A stretch of DNA of 64,000 bases from UBA668 sp039796575 (GTDB taxonomy: Bacteria; Actinomycetota; Acidimicrobiia; Acidimicrobiales; Ilumatobacteraceae), in contig JBDKJP010000078.1 of NCBI GenBank assembly GCA_039796575.1, positions 92,812 to 156,811 on the forward strand, written 5' to 3'. This document shows, piece by piece, positions 42,906-52,800 of the stretch (its first letter is position 1; each line of letters begins with the position of its first letter). The position numbers and the translations under genes were made by a program. A model generated the notes under the pieces. That model did not search any database. It had not been told where the DNA came from and was given only the letters and a program-made list of their open reading frames with translations.

Positions 42906-45900
42906 TCAGGCGAGCGGCGGCAGCACCCGCGACTCGTCGATGCCCAGCCGGGCGAACACCGGCCGGGCGAACGATGCGCACTCGGCGCTGATCTCGGGGT
43001 CGACGCCGCCGAGACGTGCGAGCTCCATCGCGGCCAACGCGGCCTCCCAGTCGACACCACCGTGCTCGCCGACGTGGCGCGCCTCGGTCAGCGCGGCCGT
43101 CGCGCCGGCCAGATCGCCGAGACGAGCGAGCGCAACACCCTTCACCCGGGCGGAGAGCGCCACCACCGGCGGTCCACCGTCGGCGGCCGCCTCGCCGAGC
43201 TGGGTCGCGGCGTCGAGCGCGTCCTGCCATCGCCGGCCGAACAGCAGCACCTCGGCCCGCCGGGCCTTCGACTCGGCGACGTACGGCGTGTGCCCCACCG
43301 CGGAGAACCCTTCGATGGCCTCGTCGAGCAGCTGCACGCCCTCGTCGGTGCGGCCCGCGCGGCCGACCGCACGGCCGAGCCCGTTGGCCACCGCGGCCAC
43401 ACCCAGTGCGAAGCCACTGGCCCGCCAGATGCGGCGGCTCTCCCGGAGGTAGTTCTCCGCCTCTTCGTACCGACCCTGGTCGACGAGCACGTCGGCGAGG
43501 TTGTGGCCGGCCTGTGCGACGCTCACCACGTCACCGCCACGCTGATACGCGGCACGTGAGCCCATGAACGAGTCGATGGCCTCGTTCCACCGACCGGCCG
43601 TCAGCTGATCGACCCCACGGTTGATGAGCACTGCGCCGAGACCGACGTAGTCGCCGAGCTCCTCGAAGATGGGCATCGACATCGTGCGGTACCGATCGGC
43701 CTCGGGGTCGCCCAGCTCTCCGAGCGCCCACTCCAGCAGGTAGTACGCGTGTGCTTCCTCCTTGCGGTCGCCGGCAGCGATGGCATGGGGCAGCGCCGCG
43801 ATGCACCGCTGGGCGCCGGACCTGAACTGCTGGCGCCACATGTGCACGCCCGCCCAATCGAGCAGCAGTCGCGCCCGCTCGGCCTCGACCTCCCGGGTCG
43901 CGACGCCGTCGGCGTCCTCGATGAAGTGCAGGCCCTTGCGGAACCACGGCTGCGCCGCCGAGTGGCGACCCAGGCGCTCGCGCAGCTTGCCCTCCTTGCG
44001 GCACAGCCGCGCCGACACGAGGGCGTCGCTGGTGCGCTGACGACGGGCGTGGCGCAGCCCCTCTCGCACCAGCTCGTACCGACCGGCGAGGAGCGCCACG
44101 TCGGCGAGCTCCTCGTACGCCTCCGCGAGCTCGTCGTCGGGCACGCCGCCCTTGGTGGCACGGGCGTTGTGCAGTGCACGCTCGAAGAAGCCCGTGGCCT
44201 CGACCGTGGCGTACTTCTCCCGCGCGCGCACGCCCGCCATGCGGTTGTACGTCCACGCCGAGAGATGGTCGCCCGACCCGTCGAAGTGCAACGCCAACAG
44301 GCCGAGGCGCGCATCGTCGGGACGCCCCGAGCGCGGCACGAGCGCGCGGGCCGTGCGCAGGTGCAGCTCGCGACGCCGCCGGAACGGCAGACCGGCGTAG
44401 GCGACGCGGCGCACGAGGTCGTGGGTGAACCGGAACTCACCCTGGTCGGCGACCACGAAGTCGCCCAGGCGCCCCCACGACACCGGGGTGGGGAACGACG
44501 AGCCGAGCGTGCGTTCGAAGAGCTGTGCGCTGAACCGGTCGCCGAGCACGGCGACGTGCCGGAGCAGGTCGCGGTCGGCCGGCGACAGGCGGTCGATACG
44601 TGCGCCGATGAGGTCCTCGAGTGAGCCCGGGATGGCGTCGAGCGAACCGAGCTCGCGACGAGCGTGGGCCAGCTCGAGCAGGAACAGCGGGTTGCCGTTG
44701 GCGCGTGCGCACAGCTCGAGCAGGTCGCTCTCGGGGATGCCGGCGTCGTCGGTGATCTCCGCGGCGAGGTGCACGGCCAGCGCCGCGTCGAGCGCGGTGA
44801 GCCGCACCACCTCCGCCTCGAATCCGAGCCGGGTGGAGAGCCCGCGGTCGAGGTCGCGTGACGTGAGCAACGTGAACCAGCGGGTGTCGGCCACGCCCTC
44901 CAACGCCTTCGCCACCACATGGGCGGACGCTTCGTCCATCCACATCGCGTCCTCCACCACGAACAGCACGCGCTGGTCGTAGGCGATTCGGAGCACGGCG
45001 GCCGCCGCCGTGCGCAGCACGGTGATGCGGTAGTCGGCGCCGAGGTCGTCGACCGTGCGGGTGCTGGGGACCTCGGCGTCCATCGCAGCGCCGATGAGCG
45101 GCGCGTACTCGAGCCAGTCCGCTGCGTTCGTGCGCAGCCATTCCAGCAACGCCTCACCTGCGTCCGCGGGCGAGAGGTCGGCGTCGATTCGGAGACCTGC
45201 ACGGAGCAGCACGCGAGACATGAAGAACGGGCGATCCATCGCGAACGGCTCGCACGTGAGGCGCACGACGCGCACGTCGCCCGCACGATCGATGAGCTCG
45301 TGGACGAGGCGCGACTTCCCGATGCCCGGCTCGCCCACCACGGCCACCACGCGGCCGGCCCCCGAGGCGGCGGCCGTCTCGTCGAGGGCGTCGAGCAGTG
45401 CGGCGAGCTCCGCATCGCGACCGAGGAACGTGGCCGCGCTCGCCGCACGTCCTCGACCCTCGATGCGTCGGCCCACGGACGAGGCGTGCTGCGGGTGTCG
45501 CTTGCCCTTCACCATGAACGGTTCGAGCGGGGTGAGCTCGAACGGCGTGGCGCTGTGCTCGAGCGTGACCTGGCTGGCCACCATCTCGCCAGGGCGCGCC
45601 TTCGACATCAGCCGCGCCGACAGGTTCACGGCGTCGCCCATCACGGTGTACACACGACGCCACGTCGCGCCCACCTCGCCCGCGAACACATGGCCCGTGT
45701 TCACGCCCACGCGCACGGGCATGCCGAGGTCGGCGTCGAGGATGGCCCGACCCACCGCGAGCATGCGCCCCTCACTGTCCTCCACGGCGTCGGGCGCGCC
45801 GGCGGTGAGGATGAGCTTGATGCCGCCGCCGGCGACGTCGGTGGCGAGCAGGCTCACCTCGTGCTCGTCGGCCGCGGCGACGGCCACCCGCACGACGGCG

Positions 45901-46709
45901 TCGAGCTGCGCGGCCACGGCATCGGGCCCTTCACCGCGGAGCAGTGCGTCGACCCCGCCGACGTGGATGAAGCACACCGTGGTGCGACGGTGCTCGGCAC
46001 CGTGCACGTCGTCGTCGAGCCGGCGGCGGATGGCGCGCGGCACGAACGGCGGGAGGAGCTCGGACGCCACGTCGACGGCGCCGCGCTGTGGCCGTTCGGG
46101 CGCGCCGGTGACCTTCCGCAGCAGCACGCCGTCGCCCTTGGCCACGCCACGCCACGCCTCGGGCAACAGCGCGGCCGTGGCCGCGCTGACGAGGATCTCT
46201 CCGGCATCGGCGGTGGCCTCCATGTCGGTGACGGTGGTGGCGTGCTCGCCGAGCACGAACAGCTCACGTTGGCGATCACCCGCGAGCACGAAGAGGAACG
46301 GCCCGCTGTGCACGCCCATGGAGATGCGCAGCACGACGCGGCCGCGATCGGTGACGACCGGCCCGCGCGCCTTCAACGCGACGTGCATGCCGTGCGCGGC
46401 ACGACATGCCCGCTCGGCGTGCCGCTCGCCATCGAAGAACAAGAACAATGCATCCCCGCCGAATTTGACGAGATCGCCGCCTTCGGAACGGGCCACGGCG
46501 AGCAGCGACTCGAAGGTGCCATTGAGCAGAACCGTGAGCTCTTCCGCACCGGCTCTACCCAGTTCTGCGAGCTGCTCCGAGAGCTTCGTGAATCCGGAGA
46601 TGTCGGCGAACACAAAGGACCCATCTGTGGTCCAGTGTCCAGGCCACTGTGTTCCGATCTTCGCACGGAGTAGCAGCTCAGGCACGAACGGTGTGAGTTC
46701 CGTCGCCAT
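42906..46709 (-). CDS. Soluble-adenylyl-cyclase-like protein: two cyclase domains, AAA ATPase, TPR-like region
   Basis: 1267 residues. Two class III nucleotide cyclase domains: the first has the metal Asp residues D36 (FADISGFT) and D86 (GGDALFLFF); the second (about 240-390) has N363 and R366 in MGDAVNLSARL. The pair is complementary, as in mammalian soluble adenylyl cyclase. An ATPase follows, with FLGRDAEL, Walker A GEPGIGKS (459-466), and then some 600 residues of helical, TPR-like repeats to the end. ATG 46709 is preceded by TACTTT six bases upstream; the frame is open to 46784 without support. cAMP production and the sensed ligand are not shown by sequence. It diverges from the giant secreted protein. 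Confidence 0.92.
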   Translation of the reverse strand: MATELTPFVPELLLRAKIGTQWPGHWTTDGSFVFADISGFTKLSEQLAELGRAGAEELTVLLNGTFESLLAVARSEGGDLVKFGGDALFLFFDGERHAERACRAAHGMHVALKARGPVVTDRGRVVLRISMGVHSGPFLFVLAGDRQRELFVLGEHATTVTDMEATADAGEILVSAATAALLPEAWRGVAKGDGVLLRKVTGAPERPQRGAVDVASELLPPFVPRAIRRRLDDDVHGAEHRRTTVCFIHVGGVDALLRGEGPDAVAAQLDAVVRVAVAAADEHEVSLLATDVAGGGIKLILTAGAPDAVEDSEGRMLAVGRAILDADLGMPVRVGVNTGHVFAGEVGATWRRVYTVMGDAVNLSARLMSKARPGEMVASQVTLEHSATPFELTPLEPFMVKGKRHPQHASSVGRRIEGRGRAASAATFLGRDAELAALLDALDETAAASGAGRVVAVVGEPGIGKSRLVHELIDRAGDVRVVRLTCEPFAMDRPFFMSRVLLRAGLRIDADLSPADAGEALLEWLRTNAADWLEYAPLIGAAMDAEVPSTRTVDDLGADYRITVLRTAAAAVLRIAYDQRVLFVVEDAMWMDEASAHVVAKALEGVADTRWFTLLTSRDLDRGLSTRLGFEAEVVRLTALDAALAVHLAAEITDDAGIPESDLLELCARANGNPLFLLELAHARRELGSLDAIPGSLEDLIGARIDRLSPADRDLLRHVAVLGDRFSAQLFERTLGSSFPTPVSWGRLGDFVVADQGEFRFTHDLVRRVAYAGLPFRRRRELHLRTARALVPRSGRPDDARLGLLALHFDGSGDHLSAWTYNRMAGVRAREKYATVEATGFFERALHNARATKGGVPDDELAEAYEELADVALLAGRYELVREGLRHARRQRTSDALVSARLCRKEGKLRERLGRHSAAQPWFRKGLHFIEDADGVATREVEAERARLLLDWAGVHMWRQQFRSGAQRCIAALPHAIAAGDRKEEAHAYYLLEWALGELGDPEADRYRTMSMPIFEELGDYVGLGAVLINRGVDQLTAGRWNEAIDSFMGSRAAYQRGGDVVSVAQAGHNLADVLVDQGRYEEAENYLRESRRIWRASGFALGVAAVANGLGRAVGRAGRTDEGVQLLDEAIEGFSAVGHTPYVAESKARRAEVLLFGRRWQDALDAATQLGEAAADGGPPVVALSARVKGVALARLGDLAGATAALTEARHVGEHGGVDWEAALAAMELARLGGVDPEISAECASFARPVFARLGIDESRVLPPLA

Positions 46710-46852
46710 CGAGAGAAAGTATTGCAGAGAAGTGTCAGCCTGCCGATTGACGCGCTGCGGGCCCTGCCACGATGCTGACCACACGGGAAATCGAGTTCAG
46801 TGGTGCCACACACCTCTGCTCGCGCGCACGACACCGAAGGGCAGTCTTCACC

Positions 46853-49800
46853 ATGAATCGACATCTCCGCATTGCCGGTGTGATGGCCGTCGCACTCAGC
46901 ATGATCGGTGCCACCGTCGCCTCGACCGACGTGGTGACTGCCGCCTCCGTCGCCCCGACCGTCGTCAACAGCAACATCGAGTGTGTCGGCCTCAGCCCGG
47001 CCACCCCCTACGGCGTGAAGGTCACCCCCGGCGCCATCCCCGGCACGTACGCGTTGCCGAGCTCCGGCGGCGGTACCGCGAGCATCGCCCCGAACGACAA
47101 CAAGACGTTCAACTGGTCGTCCACCACACCGCTCGACGCCGTCATCGTGTTCGGCGGCGCAGCGGCCAACGTCTACCGGTACGACGACGCCACCAGCGAC
47201 ACCGCGCTCACCTCGCCGCTGAAGAACGGCAAGCTGCCCGACATCAGCCACGTGTGGTTCTGCCACAACGGCACCACCAAGCCGGTCGTCAGCATCGGCG
47301 CCACCAGCGTCGCGGCTGCCCGCGGCGTGGCCACCGCCGACATCCCGATCTCCGTCCTCGGCATCGACGACCCCGCCGCGCTGGCGCAGGCGTACCAGCA
47401 GCTCGCGGGCGCAGCGGTGCTGAAGCAGATCGCCGTCCTCAAGCAGATCGCCGTCCTCAAGCAGATCGCACTGCTGAAGCAGATCGCCGTCCTCAAGGCC
47501 GTGGCGGTGCTGAAGCAGATCGCCGTACTGAAGGCCGTGGCGCTGCTGAAGCAGATCGCCGTCCTCAAGCAGATCGACGGCTCGGCGTTCCTCACGCCCC
47601 TCAGCGCACTCGCGCTGAACGTCACTGACGCACAGGGCGTGGCGGTCACGTGGGAGCGCGTGCTCGTTGGCACCCCCTACGACGGCTGGCCGCTGCAGAG
47701 TGTCACGTTCGCCGACGTCGCCGAGCTGCTCGGCAACGCCACCGACACCAACGGCGACGGCAAGGTCGACTTCCCCGGCGGCACCGGGCTCATCGCCGAC
47801 GCCTCGCTCTTCGACCTCGACAGCAAGGGCGCGCTGTTCAGCCAGCTGAGCATGCTGTCCATCCTCCTGCTCTCGACGCCGCTCTCCGCGCTCGACACCG
47901 CAGCCGGACGCACCATCCCGTGGTGCGAGCTCTCCTCGCCGTACACCGGCGGTACCTGCCTCGTCGCCGACGCGAACGGTGCCGTGCGCCCCACCGCCAC
48001 GCTGTTCGAGCTCGCCCTCTACGGCGTGCCGTCGAGCATCGTGCCGGTGAACGAGATCCAGATGGGCCTCCTGCGTCCCGCGCTGGCCGGCTCGCCGCTC
48101 GGCAGCCTGCTCGCCGGCGACCTCGACGGCAACGGCGTCGCCGAGACCGGCCTGCGGTGCACCACCGCCACCACGCTCGGCCAGTGCCTCGCCGAGATCA
48201 TCACGCCCTCCGAGTTCCCCTGGGAGGACATGCCGATCGACAAGATGGACCTGCCGCGGTTCGCCTTCGGTGAGCGCCTGCCCGTGTCGGTCCGCTTCAG
48301 CGTGCCGCCCGCCGGTGCCACCGCCACCGTCACGCTCCCGAGCGGCTTCGTCTACGACGCCGCTCAGGGCACGTCGGCCTGCCAGTCGGCCGTCTGCACC
48401 GGCGTACAGCCCACCTCGGTCGGCACCGACGATCCGCAGGTCCTCACGTTCGGCCCCGCCGGCCTGCCGGTGGGTGTCGTCGAGCTGCGACTGAAGGCCG
48501 CGCCGAAGGGCCTCCTCGGCGGCGAGCCCGGTCAGCCGGCCCGTCAGGCCGGTCCGGTCACACTGCGCGTCGTGTCGGGCAGCACCACGCTGAACGCCAC
48601 GTCGACCAGCGTCACCGTCACCGACCCGTGGGAGGCCGACACCGAGCCGACCATGGTGCCCGACACCCTGTACTTCGGGTCCATCGCCGGCGGCGAGCTC
48701 GACAACTACGACGTCCTGCTGGCGCCCGCGCAGCAGGGCTCGTGGCTGTCGGTGCGCCTCAAGGCGCTCTCCCCCGACCTCGACGGCGACCTCGCGTTGT
48801 ACGCCGCTGCACCGCCCGCTGCCGTGGGCAGCGCGGCACTGCTGAAGGCCGTGCCCGTCCCCGGCGCCAGCGCCGAGCCCATCGCCGACCCGAGCAGCGA
48901 CGGCCAGACCGACCTCGCCCCGGAGACGCTGCAGGACGTGCCGACCACGCCCGACGACCCGGGCTTCCCGCTGTTGCGCAGCGTCTCCGCCGGACGCGGC
49001 GACACCGATGAGGTGCAGACCCTGTCCGAGGGCTCACCCACCGCCGACACCCGCTACCGCGTGCAGATCAGCGCGTTCGGTGGCGCGGCCGGCGACTACA
49101 CCGTGCGCGTCCTGGCCACCCCCTCGGGCTATGCGTCGTGCCCCGTCGCCACCTTCCGCGGCAGCGTCGGCAGCGCGGTGCGCGTCGGCGGCGTCACCTC
49201 GCCGACCGGCCTCATCGTCTACAACACCCGCACCACCAGCGATGCGCTGCTCGGCAGCGACGGCGCCACCTCGGGCAACACGCTGTTCAACCTCGCCCGT
49301 GCCAACGGCAGCTGGCTGCTCCCGGTCACCCCGGCCGACGCCGACCGCTGGACCGTGCCCAACCCCACCACGCAGTTCGACTGCGCACCCGTGGTGGCCA
49401 ACGCCACCGTCCAGGCCGTCAGCGATGCCATCCGCACCCACGCCGCCACCGACGTGCCCGACCTCCGGTCGATCGTGCTCGTCGGCGGTGACGATGCGCT
49501 GCCGTTCTACCGCAACGCCGACACCACCTCGCTCGCGAACGAGGCGTCGCACGCCGACCAGGTCGGCACCTCGAACCCGATCTCGGCGTCGCAGGGCAAC
49601 CGCTTCTTCATGACCGACGATCCGTACGGCACGCTCGAGCCCATCCCGTGGCTCGACCGCACGTTCAACGTGCCCGACCTCGCGGTCGGTCGGCTGGTGG
49701 AGACCGACGCGGAGATCCAGGGCCAGATCGGCCTGTACCTCGCCAACGACGGCGCCCTCACCGCATCGTCGGCGCTCGTCACCGGCTACGACTTCCTGTC

Positions 49801-52800
49801 CGACGGCGCGGCCTCGATCAGCGACGAGCTCAGCGCCGGCGGCCTCACACCGAGTGAGCTCATCGACCCGGTCGGCACGGGTGCGTGGAGCGCCCAGGAC
49901 GTGCGCGACGCGCTCGCCACCGACCCCGACATCGCGTCCGTCAACGCGCACTTCTCGCAGTACGAGCTGCTGTCGTCGAAGGGCGACACCACGGGCGAGT
50001 ACGACGTGCTCGACGTGGCGCCCGGCGGCACCGGCCTCGACCTGCCCACCGGCATCCTCGCCGGCTCCGTGCTGTTCAGCGCCGGCTGCCACGCCGGCAT
50101 GAGCGTGCCCGACGCCTACGCGACGAACAACGCCACCTACCCGTTGCTCAGCGGTGTCACGCAGGGCATCCCCTACGACTGGGCGCAGGCGCTCTCGCAG
50201 CGTCGCACGGCGGTGTGGGTGGCCAGCTTCGGCTACGGCTACGGCGCCGTCGACGACGTCGCGCTCACCGAGCGTCTCATGGCGCTGTACGCCCGGTACC
50301 TCGTCGACCCCACGGTCGCCAACGCAGGCCAGGCGCTCGTGCTCGCCAAGCAGCAGTACTTCGCCACGCAGGGTGCCTATGGCTCGTACGACGAGAAGGC
50401 GCTCCAGGAAGTCGTGTTCTACGGCATCCCCACGTTCCGCCTCGGCGGCACCGCACCGGCCAGCCCCAGCCTCGAGCTCGCCGTGGCCAGCACGGCGGCG
50501 GCGTCGACCGCCCCGCTCGCACCGGTGCCCGGCGTCAACGGCATGCCGGCTGCAGCATCGCTCGGCACGGTGTCGTTCGACCTCACCCCGCGCACCTCGG
50601 CCGACGGCACCGCCTACACCGTGAACGGCGAGACGCTCGCCATCAACGGCTACCCGGTGGTCCCCAAGACCTCGTTCGACGTCACGGTGCCGGGCCTCAG
50701 CGCCCGCGGTGCCGCCATCGAGCACATGACCACCACGCTGTTGAAGAACCAGCTCCCGCAGATCGCCCGGGCCACGGTCGACAGCTCGCTCGTCGAGCCC
50801 GCTCGTCGTCCGGCCACCGTGGTGTTCCCCACTGCGTTCCAGTCGATCGGCGGCACGAACCGCACCCAGCGGCTCGTCGTGGTGCCCGGCCAGTTCAGCG
50901 ACCTCGACCCCGCACCGGGTCAGGACCGCGGCAACCAGCTGCTGCTGAACAGCAGTGACCTCACCGTGTACTACGCCGACGCCACGACGGCCGGCGACCT
51001 CACCCGGCCGTACATCCAGGAGAGCACGGCCTCGGTCGGCGCCAGCAACGTGGTGCTGTTCCGGGTGAAGGCCGTCGACCTCGCCGGGCCGCTCGACACC
51101 CGCACGCCCACCGGTGTGCAGCGCGTGCTCGTGCAGTACGACGAGGCACCGCAGCTCGTCGGCGCACCGAACGCATGGGTGCCGGTCGAGCTGCAGAAGG
51201 ACTCCGACGGCACGTGGGTCGGTGCGCTCGTCACCGCCAACCCCGGTGGCCGCTACCTCATCCAGGCGTTCGACGGTGCCGGCAACCAGGCCATCAGCCA
51301 GGCCAAGGGCGACTACTACGAGGCGGGCGGCCAGTCACCGCAGGCCGTCGCCGTGGTCACCGAGGGCACGCTCGCCGACACGGGCTGGTACCGCACCGGC
51401 CCGGTGGGCGTCAGCCTGTTCGTCGACGGCCGTCCGGCCATCGACGCCGACGGCTACTCGTACGTCCTCGGCGGCGGCACGCCGCAGGCCTACACCGGCA
51501 CGTTCGATCCGGGTGAAGGCGCGGTCGACATCAGCTTCATCGCTCCCACCGGCAAGCCCACGCCGCCGCCGCTCACCGTGCAGCAGGACACCGTCGACCC
51601 GACCGCCGCGCTGGTCGAGCCGATCAGCCTGCGCGTGCTCGGCGAGGAGCTGCTGCCGAGCGAGTGCGTCGCCGACGACGCGACGCCGGGCTCGGGCGTG
51701 GACGGCTGCACGCTCGCCGACCCGACCGTGGTCACCGTCGGCACCGACACGTACACCCTCACCAACGCCTCGGCCACCGACCGGGCGGGCAACACCTCGC
51801 CCGAGGTGTCGCAGACCGCCATCCTCGTCGACGCGATCCGCGACCCCGACACGGGCGCCATCATCGGCGCCAACGGCGTCACCGTCATCGCCGGCGGCGC
51901 CCCCTACGACCAGGCGGTCATCACCGTCGACGGCGACGTCGTCACCGGCACGCTCGACATCGACGGCAAGACCTACTCGGTGTCGTTCAACGACCGCGGC
52001 TCGCACGTCGTGGTCGTCACCGTGCCGGGCAGCGATCCGTACACGTTCACGGTGTCGGTCGACGACGTGTCGGCCCCGGTGCTCACGCCGCCCGGCGACC
52101 TGCCCGAGTTCTTCGAGGCCGCGTCGCCCGCCGGCGCCACCGTCACCTTCGACGTCGGTGTCACCGACAACTACGACGACGGCCTCACGGCCACGTGCAC
52201 CCCGGCGTCGGGCAGCACCTTCCCGCTCGGCACCACCACGGTGACGTGCGAGGCCACCGACACCAGCGGCAACACCGGCACGACGAGCTTCGCGGTGCTG
52301 GTGAAGGACACGACGGCGCCCGTCGTCAGCGTGCCCGCCGACATCACCCAGGAGCTCGGTGCAGCGGGCGGCAACGCCATCACCTACGACGTGTCCGCCA
52401 CCGACGCGGTCGACCCCGGCGTGCTCGTCTCGTGCGACCCCGCCTCGGGCTCCGTGTTCCCGAAGGGCACCACCACGGTGACGTGCACCGCCACCGACGG
52501 CGCCGGGAACACCGGCACGAACACGTTCGACATCACCGTGGCCGACACCACGGCGCCGGTGTTCACCAGCATCCCGAACATCGGTCCCGTCGAGGCAGGT
52601 CACAGCGGCGGCGAGTACGTCGGCTACGCCACGCCCAGCGCGTCCGACGACGGCGGCCCGGTGGCCGTCACCTGTGCACCGGAGTCGGACTCGTTCTTCC
52701 TTCTCGGCACCACCACGGTCACGTGCACCGCCACCGACTCCGAGGGCCTCACCACCACCGGCACGTTCACCGTGACGGTGCGCGACACCACCCCGCCGCT

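Noticed and set aside
47414..47575. Direct repeats that look like a CRISPR array
   Set aside because: Units are 18 bases with no spacers, stay in frame and encode AVLKQI; no cas genes.
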